The notes beneath the pieces are model-generated. The model was not told where the DNA came from, ran no database searches, and saw nothing but the letters and a program-made list of their open reading frames with translations. The position numbers and the translations under genes were made by a program. Below are positions 15,392 through 23,735 of a stretch of DNA of 64,000 nucleotides, one piece after another (the first letter of the stretch is position 1; each line of letters opens with the position of its first letter). The DNA is taken from contig NC_018681.1 of assembly GCF_000250675.2 (NCBI RefSeq), positions 8,432,001 through 8,496,000 of the forward strand, written 5' to 3'. The DNA is from Nocardia brasiliensis ATCC 700358 (lineage in GTDB: Bacteria; Actinomycetota; Actinomycetes; Mycobacteriales; Mycobacteriaceae).

Positions 15392-15452
15392 TCAGGAGGA
15401 CTTGGTGGCGGGGGTCTCTCGCTTGGCCGATGCCGCCACCAGGTCCTCCTGA
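15392..15452 (-). terminator. Long hairpin downstream of the tautomerase gene
   Basis: Twenty-base arms at 15392-15411 and 15433-15452 (TCAGGAGGAC.TGGTGGCGG and its complement) pair with one mismatch around a 21-nt loop. It starts 54 nt past the stop of the minus-strand tautomerase gene. It may be a terminator, though it has no U-tract; a mobile palindromic element is the alternative. Confidence 0.5.
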
Positions 15453-15505
15453 GCGGCTGACCAGCTCTGGCAACGCGCGGAGTGGCGGGCGGGGCTGGGA
15501 TCGGG

Positions 15506-15883
15506 TTAGGGGGTGCGCCAGGTTCCTTCTTCGCCCGGTTCGGGGAGGACCTTGCCGCCCTCCATGATCCAGCTGGCGGCGAATTCGATGAGGGTGATCT
15601 CGACGGCGGAAGGGTTGAGACCGGCGGCTGTGGCGATGGCGGATTGCATGGAGTGTTCGAGGCGGGCGAGCAGGTCGGGGGTGCGGTTCCCGCCGCCGCG
15701 TACGCCTGCGATGACGGACAGTTCGATGCCGGGGCGGAGGGCGTGGCCGTGGAGGAGGACCACGCTGACGAATTCGGAAGGGGCGCCGGTTATTTCGCAG
15801 TGGGTGGCGGTGACCGCAGCCGCGACGGCTGTGTGCGTGGCGGCATCTGGGCGGACGCGGCAAGCAATGTTGTAGAGCGGCAT
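15506..15883 (-). CDS. Tautomerase-superfamily protein (cis-CaaD / oxalocrotonate tautomerase-like)
   Basis: A 125-residue protein beginning Met-Pro-Leu-Tyr; after Met removal, Pro1 is the general base that defines the superfamily. The sequence reads as two beta-alpha-beta halves: MPLYNIACRV with a helix and then EFVSVVLLHGHALRPG, and ELSVIAGVRGGG with a helix and then AVEITLIEFAAS. This is the long form typical of cis-3-chloroacrylic acid dehalogenase-like members. Substrate is unknown. It is second in a minus-strand pair with the gene at 15976-16440, which appears to have the same fold. Confidence 0.7.
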   Translation of the reverse strand: MPLYNIACRVRPDAATHTAVAAAVTATHCEITGAPSEFVSVVLLHGHALRPGIELSVIAGVRGGGNRTPDLLARLEHSMQSAIATAAGLNPSAVEITLIEFAASWIMEGGKVLPEPGEEGTWRTP

Positions 15884-15975
15884 TCAACTCCGATCACGAT
15901 TCGCGGAGATCGCGGGCCCCTGGTTGGAGTGGGAGGCAGCGAACGGGAGGGGCGGGCGACGTAGCCGACGACATG

Positions 15976-16440
15976 TCAACTCCGGAGGTGGTTCGCGGGG
16001 ATCGCGAAGCGGCCCTGGGCGATTCGGGAGATGGCGAGGTGGGTGAGGGTGCGTAGGAGGAAGAGGGGGCGAGCGGCAGGACGGATGCGATCGCGGTTGA
16101 GTTGCAGGTAGCGGGCGAACAGCGAGGTGTCGACCAGCGCGAGCATGAGGTCGTTCGGACCGGCCCCGGTGACGGTGTTCCAGGCCTCGCTCATCGCGCG
16201 CATCGCAGGTTCGCGGCGGGCGGCAGGCAGGTTGTCCTCGGTTTCGACGAGCACCCACGACATGGTCGAAGAATGGTTGTCGGTGAAGGACTGGCCCGAC
16301 GGGATCTCGCACCACACCGCGACCACACGCTCGCCGCCGTCCAGCGCCTGCCGGTAGGCGTCGGCCAAAGCACGCTCGGCAGCCCGACATCTAGACGGGC
16401 TCAAACTCCCCTGCTGGATCGTGCACAGTATCCGACGCAC
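15976..16440 (-). CDS. Putative tautomerase-fold protein lacking Pro1
   Basis: A 154-residue protein with no confident family match. Its layout resembles two beta-alpha-beta halves (RRILCTIQQG with a helix and then VVAVWCEIPSGQSF; MSWVLVETED with a helix and then DLMLALVDTS), followed by a basic C-terminal extension of about 45 residues. The residue after the initiator is Arg rather than Pro, so it cannot use the usual Pro1 mechanism. It might be a partner or a diverged paralogue of the downstream Pro1 protein. The GTG start at 16440 has AGGAGG just upstream. The downstream gene begins 92 nt further on, and the two probably form an operon. Confidence 0.55.
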   Translation of the reverse strand: MRRILCTIQQGSLSPSRCRAAERALADAYRQALDGGERVVAVWCEIPSGQSFTDNHSSTMSWVLVETEDNLPAARREPAMRAMSEAWNTVTGAGPNDLMLALVDTSLFARYLQLNRDRIRPAARPLFLLRTLTHLAISRIAQGRFAIPANHLRS

Positions 16441-16743
16441 CGCTCCTCCTCACGAACCACGCCGTGGTCTCCCCGGACGGTAGTGCACCGATCGTTCTAC
16501 TTCAAGAGCGCACCGTCCGCACCAGCACAAACCTCCTTCTCATGGCGATCGAAAGCGCACACAAACCCGCCCGAGCAACAGCACAGATGACCGTGCACAT
16601 GTACGTACACCTCGCCCCGCATCCGGACAGTCGCACCTGCGCAAACCTCGATGCACGCGAATAGCCGAGGTGGGGTGTGGGTGAGGGGTGGGGTGATGAT
16701 GCGCACGTACTGTTCGGCGGCGGGTGGGGCTAGCGTCGGGAGT
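16441..16743. other. Divergent promoter region
   Basis: About 300 nt between the tautomerase pair and the SRPBCC-epimerase fusion gene. It contains GTACGTAC at about 16602 and a G/T-rich stretch just before the plus-strand start. I see no gene. A frame upstream of 16744 is open but lacks conserved residues. Confidence 0.4.
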
Positions 16744-18123
16744 ATGGCTAGTACAACGGTGTACACCCAGTTTCTCGCGGCACCAACGGATGTCGTTTGG
16801 GGGGTGGTGGGGGATCCGCGGCGGTGGCCGGAGTGGAATCCCGCGGTGACCTCGGTTCGGCTGCATGGGCCGGTCGCGGTGGGCACGACGGGCGACTACC
16901 TGCCCAGGGGGCGGGTTTTCGAGGCGTTGCACGGGCGGACGGCGCCGCCATTCGTGATCAGCACGTTGGTACCGGGGCGGGCGCTGGCGATCGAGCAGCC
17001 GGAACCGGCGGGCCGGATGCGACTGGCGTGGACGTTGACGCCGCGTGATGGCGGGACCGAGATCACGCAGGAACTCACCTTCACCGGGCCTTCGGCCGGG
17101 ATCACCCGGGCAGTGGTCGGTTCGCTGCTGGAGGCCGATGTCCGCGTCTGCTTCGCACGACTCGCCCGCTTGGCCGGTCTGGAACCTGCGGCGCAGGCCA
17201 TGTCGGTCGTAATCGCCGGGGGCACCGGCGCATTGGGCAAGCACCTAGCCGCCGACCTGACCTGCCGCGGGCACCGCGTGACGATTCTCACCCGGCGGCG
17301 CGATCCCGGGCTACCGTTCACGCAAGTGGAATGGGACGGCAGGACCGTCGGCAATTGGGTTGCTGCCCTGCGCAATCCAGGCCAGACCGCGATCATCAAC
17401 CTGGCGGGCAAGCTGGTCGATTGCCGGCCGACGCAGCGCAATGTCGACGAATTGCGGCGCAGCCGGGTGGATTCCACTCGCGCACTGGTTGCGGCGGCCG
17501 CCACGCTGGAGCAGCCGATCGACTACTGGGTGCAGGCCAGCACCACCGCCATCTGGTCGGACGCGGGCGAAACCCGTTGCACGGAAACAACTCCGCTGCC
17601 GGTCGGATTGCCGCAGATGACGGGGGTGGCACAGCCGTGGGAGCAGGCGTTCGAGGGGGCGAACGCCGCACACTCGACGGTGCTGCGCACCTCGATCGTG
17701 CTCGACCCGCAGGCGCCCGCGCTGAAACGACTGAGCCAGTTGACGAAAGCCGGGCTCGGCGGCCGGGTAGGCCCGGGCGACCAGTGGTTCAGCTGGATCC
17801 ATGTGGAGGACTGGCTCGCTATCGTTCGCGCCGCCCTCGGCTTGGCTCCGGCGGTGTCGCTGCCGGATGGAATCCTGGTGGCCGCCACCGATTTTCCGGT
17901 GCGCAACCGCGATTTGATGGCCGCACTGCGCAGGCACCTGCACCGTCCGCCCGCACCGCCCACGCCCACCGCGATCCTGAAGATCGGCGCGGTCTTCCTC
18001 CGCACCGACCCCGCACTCGGACTCACCGGCCGCCACGCCACCTCAGAGGTGCTCCGCAACAACGGATTCGTCTTCCGCTACCCCACCCTCGACGAGGCAC
18101 TGACAGACCTCCTCCCCCGCTGA
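16744..18123 (+). CDS. Fusion of SRPBCC lipid-binding domain and TIGR01777 epimerase (SDR39U1)
   Basis: A 459-residue two-domain protein. Residues 1-150 form an SRPBCC/polyketide-cyclase fold (TVYTQFLAAPTDVVWGVVGD, RWPEWNPAV, a C-terminal helix with ARLARLAGLE). At residue 153 a second natural N-terminus begins (MSVVIAGGTGALGKHLA) with the NAD(P)-binding GxxGxxG of the TIGR01777/YfcH short-chain dehydrogenase family. Characteristic blocks follow: NLAGKLVDCRPT, SRVDSTRALV, LRTSIVLDP and FSWIHVEDW. The SRPBCC half may deliver or sense a hydrophobic ligand for the reductase-like half; the reaction is unknown. The start at 16744 gives the complete first SRPBCC strand. Confidence 0.82.
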   Translation: MASTTVYTQFLAAPTDVVWGVVGDPRRWPEWNPAVTSVRLHGPVAVGTTGDYLPRGRVFEALHGRTAPPFVISTLVPGRALAIEQPEPAGRMRLAWTLTPRDGGTEITQELTFTGPSAGITRAVVGSLLEADVRVCFARLARLAGLEPAAQAMSVVIAGGTGALGKHLAADLTCRGHRVTILTRRRDPGLPFTQVEWDGRTVGNWVAALRNPGQTAIINLAGKLVDCRPTQRNVDELRRSRVDSTRALVAAAATLEQPIDYWVQASTTAIWSDAGETRCTETTPLPVGLPQMTGVAQPWEQAFEGANAAHSTVLRTSIVLDPQAPALKRLSQLTKAGLGGRVGPGDQWFSWIHVEDWLAIVRAALGLAPAVSLPDGILVAATDFPVRNRDLMAALRRHLHRPPAPPTPTAILKIGAVFLRTDPALGLTGRHATSEVLRNNGFVFRYPTLDEALTDLLPR

Positions 18124-18217
18124 AACAAACCCCGAATCCTCCGCAATCACCTCCTACACCGATCGACCGCGCGCCCCGAGCACGGCCACGCCGCACGGTG
18201 CCGACGCAACGAGTCCC

Positions 18218-18643
18218 CTACGGAACAGCGCTGATCGCCAACCCGATCAGCCCTACCACCTTCACCACTTCCAACCCGATGTACCAGAAATGCGCATGGG
18301 AGCGGGGCAGGTCTTCCCCTGCCAGCACCCGGTCGGCTCGTTTGCTGAGTGGTGGGCGCACCAGCACGATCTGCCCTGCCAGTACGACGACGGCGAGGAG
18401 CAACCATATCCAGGTGCCGGTGGTTGCCCCGACGATCGCCGCTGCGATCACCAGCAGCACCGCGAGTACCGCTTCGACGGCGTTCAGTACGCGGAACACC
18501 AAGCGCCCGATGCCCAGGCCGAGCGGCACTGTGATCCCGGGCGCACGGAACTTCAGTGGCGCCTCGAGGAACGAGATAGCCAGCACCATGCCCAGCCACA
18601 GCATCGGGAACAACCACAGGATGTGCTGCGCGACCGTGTCCAT
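18218..18643 (-). CDS. Four-helix membrane protein of unknown function
   Basis: A 141-residue protein with four hydrophobic segments: ILWLFPMLWLGMVLAISFLE, LGIGRLVFRVLNAVEAVLAVL, the Trp-containing TGTWIWLLLAVVVLAGQIVLV, and YIGLEVVKVVGLIGLAISAV. The loop after segment three is basic (RPPLSKRADRVLAGEDLPRSHAH). The Glu after helix 1, the Asn-Ala-Val-Glu in helix 2 and the Glu-Val-Val-Lys in helix 4 could be functional polar residues. It lies 68 nt downstream of uvrD1 on the same strand. I recognise no function. Confidence 0.75.
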   Translation of the reverse strand: MDTVAQHILWLFPMLWLGMVLAISFLEAPLKFRAPGITVPLGLGIGRLVFRVLNAVEAVLAVLLVIAAAIVGATTGTWIWLLLAVVVLAGQIVLVRPPLSKRADRVLAGEDLPRSHAHFWYIGLEVVKVVGLIGLAISAVP

Positions 18644-18711
18644 GGTCCGGACCCTACCGCCGTGCCCGGGCCGTACGACAGGGCCGAACAGCCCTGCCGC
18701 ACGACCGCGGT

Positions 18712-21318
18712 TCAGAGTTTGACGAGCGTCCTGCTGTATTGCGGGATGAGCCGGATCTTGCCGGCGGTGCCGAAGTCGATGGTGACGGTCGCCAACGGGC
18801 CGAAGCCCTCGGCGGCGACCACCTTGCCGAGGCCGTACTTGTCGTCGCTGACCCGATCGCCCACGGCGAGTACCAGATTCGCGTTGTTCTTGCCGACGGC
18901 ACCGGGCGCCGGACGACGCGGACCCCGATCGGGACGCACGCCGGGGCGTTCGGACCAGCCGTCGCCGCGGGTCCAGTCGCGTTCCATGCCGTCGCTGTCG
19001 CCGCGCCTGCGGATGCCCCGGCTCGCCGGGGATCCGGCGGGCTCCAGTCGCCGCCAATCGATCAGGTGGCCCGGAATCTCTTGGAGAAAGCGGGATTCCG
19101 GGTTGGACACCGGTTGTCCCCAACCGGAGCGCACGACCGCGCGACTCAGGTACAGCCGCTTCCTGGCCCGGGTGATGCCGACGTAGGCGAGGCGGCGTTC
19201 CTCGGCCAGTTCGGTCGGGTCGCCGAGTGCCCGCATGTGCGGGAACTGGCCGTCTTCCCAACCGGTCACGAACACCACGGGGAACTCCAGGCCCTTGGCC
19301 GTGTGCAGCGTCATCATGGTGACCACGCCGGTGCCTTCGTCCGGGATCTGGTCGGTGTCGGCGACCAGCGAGACCCGTTCGAGGAACGCGGCGAGCGATC
19401 CGGGGTCGGGTTCGCCCTCGGCGACCTCGGGCAGCAGTCCCTCTTCCCGGGCCGCCTCCGCGTTGTTGGGTGCTTCGGAGCTGAATTCCCGTGCGACGCT
19501 GACGAGTTCGTTGAGATTGTCCAGCCGGGCGCCGTCCTGCGGATCGTCGGAGGCCTCCAGTTCGCCGCGGTAGCCGGTGCGCTCCAGCACCGCGTCGACC
19601 ACGTTCCCGACGTCGGGGAAATCCAGGTCCTCCTGCACGCCCGCGGCCCGGATCTCCTCGAGCAGGTCGAGGAAGCCGGCGATCGCGCGCTGGGCCCTGG
19701 TGTTCAGCAGCGCCACTTTGCCGTCCGCCGCGTCCCGCAGCGCCGCGGCGAACCCGATGCCACGCTGTTCGGCGTGCACGGCGACGCAGGCTTCGGCCCG
19801 GTCGCCGATACCGCGACGTGGCGTGTTGAGGATCCGGCGCAGGCTCACCGCATCGTCGGGGTTCTCCAGCACCCGCAGATACGCGACGATGTCGCGGACC
19901 TCCTTGCGCTCGTAGAACCGGACGCCGCCGACCACCTTGTACGGCAGGCCCATCCGGATGAAGATCTCTTCCAGCGCCCGGGAGTTGTTGTTGGTCCGGT
20001 AGAACACCGCGACGTCGGAGTAGTTGGCTTCGCCCTGATCGACCAGCCGATCGATCTCCCGCGCCACGAACGACGCCTCGTCGTGTTCGTTGTCGGCGAC
20101 GTAGCCGGTGATCAGGTCGCCTTCGCCGGAGTCGGTCCACAGTTTCTTGTCGCGCCGGTTCTCGTTGCGCGAGATCACCGCGTTGGCCGCGGAGAGAATG
20201 TGCTGGGTGGACCGGTAGTTCTGTTCCAGCAGAATGGTTTCCGCGTCGGGGAAGTCGCGCTCGAACTCTTCGATGTTGCGGATGGTGGCGCCGCGGAACG
20301 CGTAGATCGACTGGTCCGCGTCACCCACCACGCACAGTTCACTCGGCGGCGCCTGATCCTCGTTGCGCTCGGCCCGGTGATGTCCGACGAGTTCGCGCAC
20401 CAGCACGTATTGCGCGTGGTTGGTGTCCTGGTATTCGTCGACCAGCACATGCCGGAAGCGGCGCCGGTAGTACTCGGCCACCTGCGGGTGGTTCTGCAGC
20501 AGGGCCACCGTCTCGCCGATCAGGTCGTCGAAGTCGAGTGCGTTGGCCGCGCGCAGCCGCCGCTGGTACTCGACGTAGACCCGCGCGACCAGGGCGGGTA
20601 GTTCGGTTTCGTCCGACTCTGCGTCCGCGGTGGCCTGCTGTGGCCCGATGAGCTCGTTCTTGAGATTCGAGATCGCGGTGGCCAGCAGTCGTGCCGTGTA
20701 TTTCTTCGTGTCGATATCGAAGTCACGACTGATCATGGTGAGCAGTCGCCGCGAATCATCGGCATCGTAGATGGAGAAATTCGAATTCATGCCCGGCAAC
20801 AGGGCGGCTTGCATGCGCAATATTCGGACACAACTGGAGTGGAACGTCGATACCCACATGTTGTTCGCCCGCGGACCGACCAGTCCGGTCACCCGCTCCC
20901 GCATCTCGGCAGCAGCCTTGTTGGTGAACGTGATCGCGAGCACCTGGCCGGGCGTCACGCCGCGCGCGGCGAGCAGGTAGGCGATGCGGCGGGTGAGCAC
21001 GGCGGTCTTGCCCGACCCGGCACCGGCCACGATCAGCAGCGGGGCGCCACTGTGCACAACCGCGGCGCGCTGCTGCGGATTGAGCCCGTCGAGCAGGCGC
21101 TCGGCTTCTTCGGCGCGCCGACGCTCCCGTTCGACACGCCGTTGCTCCTGCTCGTCGACCGACGGCGGCGGTTCCGGAACCGGCGCTCGCACCGCACGCA
21201 CCTCCTCGACAGCCGACCGCGCTTGCTCGGCGTTACCACCGGTGACCTGCGGGTTATGGATCGAATCCGGCCGTGGGGCGCGACCGGCCTGCGTCTGGGG
21301 AGCCACCGTGATGTCCAT
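18712..21318 (-). CDS. uvrD1: ATP-dependent DNA helicase UvrD1/PcrA
   Basis: An 868-residue superfamily 1A 3'-5' helicase for nucleotide excision repair and replication-fork or transcription-conflict work. Motifs appear in order: Q motif LNPQQRAAV at ~79-87, Walker A AGAGSGKT at 98-105, TFTNKAAAEMRERV (Ia), DEYQDTNHAQY (II), GDADQSIYAFRGA (III), LEQNYRST (IV), VVTMMTLHTAKGLEFPVVF (V) and YVGITRARKRLYLS (VI). The C-terminus (VGDRVSDDKYGLGKVV...) is the small Tudor-like domain that docks PcrA/UvrD1 on RNA polymerase. The first ~75 residues are low-complexity and charged; the true start may be internal. This is the Rv0949 position. Confidence 0.95.
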   Translation of the reverse strand: MDITVAPQTQAGRAPRPDSIHNPQVTGGNAEQARSAVEEVRAVRAPVPEPPPSVDEQEQRRVERERRRAEEAERLLDGLNPQQRAAVVHSGAPLLIVAGAGSGKTAVLTRRIAYLLAARGVTPGQVLAITFTNKAAAEMRERVTGLVGPRANNMWVSTFHSSCVRILRMQAALLPGMNSNFSIYDADDSRRLLTMISRDFDIDTKKYTARLLATAISNLKNELIGPQQATADAESDETELPALVARVYVEYQRRLRAANALDFDDLIGETVALLQNHPQVAEYYRRRFRHVLVDEYQDTNHAQYVLVRELVGHHRAERNEDQAPPSELCVVGDADQSIYAFRGATIRNIEEFERDFPDAETILLEQNYRSTQHILSAANAVISRNENRRDKKLWTDSGEGDLITGYVADNEHDEASFVAREIDRLVDQGEANYSDVAVFYRTNNNSRALEEIFIRMGLPYKVVGGVRFYERKEVRDIVAYLRVLENPDDAVSLRRILNTPRRGIGDRAEACVAVHAEQRGIGFAAALRDAADGKVALLNTRAQRAIAGFLDLLEEIRAAGVQEDLDFPDVGNVVDAVLERTGYRGELEASDDPQDGARLDNLNELVSVAREFSSEAPNNAEAAREEGLLPEVAEGEPDPGSLAAFLERVSLVADTDQIPDEGTGVVTMMTLHTAKGLEFPVVFVTGWEDGQFPHMRALGDPTELAEERRLAYVGITRARKRLYLSRAVVRSGWGQPVSNPESRFLQEIPGHLIDWRRLEPAGSPASRGIRRRGDSDGMERDWTRGDGWSERPGVRPDRGPRRPAPGAVGKNNANLVLAVGDRVSDDKYGLGKVVAAEGFGPLATVTIDFGTAGKIRLIPQYSRTLVKL

Positions 21319-21702
21319 CGTCCATCCACGCTACCGGCGCGCACCGACAGAGTTGAAGTCCCGGGTTGTCTCGCTGACGGTTCGGTGCCGCGCCGGCGAA
21401 CGGACGGTGAACTCGCCCGGCCGCCCGTGCGATGAAACCGTGTCCTTCTTCTCAGCAGATTCACAAAACCAAACGTTTTGCACAACCCCGGGGTCGTGGC
21501 AGACTGGCCAGATGATCAGTGGTCCTGCGATACCCCCGTTTCGGTTAACAACCGGATATCGTCATCGCGGCACTTGTATCTGAGCGCACATCCTGGGGGG
21601 ACAATTCGAAGGCCCTACCAGGTCTGTTTCACGGTGAAAGAACCGATCGGTAACGAGCCGGGCTCACCCGCCGATCCATGTTCTGACACGAGGAGATGAA
21701 TG
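21319..21702. other. Intergenic region between uvrD1 and chorismate mutase
   Basis: About 380 nt, divergent promoter region. It contains the inverted repeat TTTCAC-G-GTGAAA (21627-21639), 63 nt upstream of the chorismate-mutase start, which could be an operator. No gene is supported. Confidence 0.45.
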
Positions 21703-21996
21703 ATGAGCACCCCCGCAACGACGACTGGGTCCGATTCGGCACTGCCGCAGAGCGACGCGGAGATCGACAAGCTCCGTAAGGAGATCGATCGCCTCGACGC
21801 GGAGATCCTTGCCGCCATCAAGCGCCGCACGGAGATCTCCCGGATCATCGGCCGGACGCGGATGGCCTCCGGTGGCCCTCGGCTCGTGCACAACCGGGAG
21901 ATGAAGGTGCTGGAGCGGTTCAGCGAACTCGGCCAGGAAGGCCACACCCTCGCCATGCTCCTGCTGCGCCTCGGGCGCGGCCGTCTCGGTCACTGA
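21703..21996 (+). CDS. AroQ-type chorismate mutase
   Basis: A 97-residue all-helical enzyme that converts chorismate to prephenate for Phe/Tyr synthesis. Helix 1 (EIDKLRKEIDRLDAEILAAI), RRTEISRIIGRTRMASGGPR and the C-terminus LLRLGRGRLGH match the mycobacterial cytoplasmic enzyme (Rv0948c). That short AroQ-delta type is weak alone and is activated by complex formation with DAHP synthase AroG through its C-terminal tail; the tail is conserved here. AGGAG at 21691-21695 is 7 nt from the ATG at 21703 and only 4 nt from the ATG at 21700, so I prefer the second. Confidence 0.93.
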   Translation: MSTPATTTGSDSALPQSDAEIDKLRKEIDRLDAEILAAIKRRTEISRIIGRTRMASGGPRLVHNREMKVLERFSELGQEGHTLAMLLLRLGRGRLGH

Positions 21997-22093
21997 CCGG
22001 GCAGCCCTCAACCCCCTTTCGAACAGTCCTCCTCGGCCGCCACAGGCGGCCCCAGACCCATGCGGCTATCGTTCGACAACCGCATTCCCAAGG

Positions 22094-22123
22094 CCGCCCC
22101 GGGTGTATCTCACCCCGGGGCGG
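22094..22123 (+). terminator. Terminator between convergent chorismate mutase and aldehyde dehydrogenase genes
   Basis: CCGCCCCGGG (22094-22103) pairs with CCCGGGGCGG (22114-22123) around a 10-nt loop, followed by TCGTTTT on the plus strand. It serves the plus-strand chorismate mutase and, as a stem, possibly also the minus-strand gene ending at 22135. Confidence 0.75.
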
Positions 22124-22134
22124 TCGTTTTCTGC

Positions 22135-23589
22135 TCAGGTGAGGGCGATGTACTTGGTGGAGAGGTATTCCTCGATACCTTCGGTGCCGCCCTCCCGGCC
22201 GAAGCCGGAGGCTTTGACGCCGCCGAAAGGCGCTGCGGGGTCGGAGATTACGCCGCGGTTGATGCCGACCATGCCGGATTCGAGGCCCTCGGCGACGCGC
22301 AGGGCGCGGTCGAGGTCGCGGGTGTAGACGTAGCTGACGAGGCCGAACTCGGTGTCGTTGGCGGCGGCGAGGCCCTGCTCCTCGGTGCTGAAGCCGACGA
22401 TCGGCGCGACCGGTCCGAACACCTCTTCGGTGAGGATCCTGGCCTGGGCCGGCACGTCGGTGAGGATGGTCGCGGGGTAGAACCAGCCGGGGCCGCCCGG
22501 GGCCTTGCCGCCGAGCCGGAGCTGGGCGCCCTTGGCCACGGCGTCCTCGACGAGCGCGCTGACGGTGTCGAGCTGTTCTTCGTTGATCAGCGGGCCGAGG
22601 GTGGTGTCCGGGTCGGTGCCGGGGCCGAGGACAACGCTGTTGCTCATCGCCTCGACCAGTTTGGTGGTGAACTCCTCGAGCACCCCCTGCTGCACGTGGA
22701 AGCGGTTGGCCGCGGTGCACGCCTCGCCGCCGTTGCGCAGTTTCGCCAGCATCGCGCCCTGGACGGCCGCGTCGACGTCGGCGTCGTCGAACACCACGAA
22801 CGGCGCGTTGCCGCCGAGTTCCATCGAGGTGCGCAGCAGACCGTTGGCCGAGCTCTGCACCAGTTTCTTGCCCACCTCGGTGGAGCCGGTGAAGGTGAGC
22901 TTGCGCAACCGCGGATCATCGATCAGCGGCTGGGTGACCGCACCGGAACGGCTCGACGTGATCACCGAGAGCACCCCGTCGGGCAGCCCGGCCTCGCTGC
23001 ACAGCCGGGCCAGCGCCAGCATCGTCAGCGGGGTCGCCGAGGCGGGTTTGACGATCATGGTGCAGCCCGCGGCCAGCGCCGGGCCGATCTTGCGGGTGCC
23101 CATGGCCAGCGGGAAGTTCCACGGCGTGATCGCCAGGCACGGCCCGACCGGCTGCTTGTGCACCATGATCCGGCCGGTGCCGGAGGGCGCGTGCAGGTAG
23201 CGGCCGTGCACCCGCACGGCTTCCTCGCTGAACCAGCGGAAGAACTCCGCGCCGTATTTGACCTCGTTGCGGCTCTCCGGCAGCGCCTTGCCCATTTCCA
23301 GGGTCATCAGCAGCGCGAATTCCTCGGCCCGCGCGGTGATCTGCTCGAACACGGTGCGCAGGATCTCGCCGCGCTCGCGCGAGGGCCGCGCCGCCCAATC
23401 GGCCTGCACGGCGACGGCCGCGTCCAGCGCGCGCACCGCGTCTTCGGGTGTCGCGTCGGCGACCTGGGCCAGCACCTCCCCGGTCGCCGGATTGTGCACC
23501 GGGAAGGTGCCGCCACCGGTGGCCGCGACGGGCCCACCGATCCACAGTTGCGTCGGGACGGATTCGAGAACTTCGCGTTCGGACACCAT
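22135..23589 (-). CDS. Succinate-semialdehyde dehydrogenase (NAD(P)+)-type aldehyde dehydrogenase
   Basis: A 484-residue aldehyde dehydrogenase of the GabD/SSADH clade. It shows TPWNFPLAMGTRKIGPALAAG (cofactor-binding), FTGSTEVGKKL, the catalytic Glu block MELGGNAPFVVFDDAD, NGGEACTAANRFHV with the catalytic Cys, and EEVFGPVAPI. Oxidation of succinic semialdehyde to succinate is the best guess; the family also takes related semialdehydes. I start at the ATG 23589 (MVSEREVLES). The frame is open 90 nt further upstream, but the added residues are not family-like and would run toward the divergent pgi promoter. Confidence 0.88.
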   Translation of the reverse strand: MVSEREVLESVPTQLWIGGPVAATGGGTFPVHNPATGEVLAQVADATPEDAVRALDAAVAVQADWAARPSRERGEILRTVFEQITARAEEFALLMTLEMGKALPESRNEVKYGAEFFRWFSEEAVRVHGRYLHAPSGTGRIMVHKQPVGPCLAITPWNFPLAMGTRKIGPALAAGCTMIVKPASATPLTMLALARLCSEAGLPDGVLSVITSSRSGAVTQPLIDDPRLRKLTFTGSTEVGKKLVQSSANGLLRTSMELGGNAPFVVFDDADVDAAVQGAMLAKLRNGGEACTAANRFHVQQGVLEEFTTKLVEAMSNSVVLGPGTDPDTTLGPLINEEQLDTVSALVEDAVAKGAQLRLGGKAPGGPGWFYPATILTDVPAQARILTEEVFGPVAPIVGFSTEEQGLAAANDTEFGLVSYVYTRDLDRALRVAEGLESGMVGINRGVISDPAAPFGGVKASGFGREGGTEGIEEYLSTKYIALT

Positions 23590-23735
23590 GGGCCCAGAGT
23601 AATCACCGAGCACCGCGACAGCCCTTGCGATCAGGCCGGATATGGCCGGTATGTCGGATGGATGGCGCGCCACGGTCAACGCTCCGGCAGAGATTGCCGT
23701 GCGCGGACGGTGGGCGATGAGTAACCTCGGCGATC

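Noticed and set aside
18218..20140. 640-residue frame joining uvrD1 antiframe and the four-helix membrane protein
   Set aside because: Only the last 141 residues are hydrophobic and protein-like; the upstream part is out-of-frame uvrD1.
21478..21699. 73-residue plus-strand frame before chorismate mutase
   Set aside because: No ribosome site, no family features, and it ends where the chorismate-mutase leader begins.
22060..23724. 554-residue plus-strand frame opposite the aldehyde dehydrogenase
   Set aside because: Antisense shadow of a well-supported gene with complete catalytic motifs.
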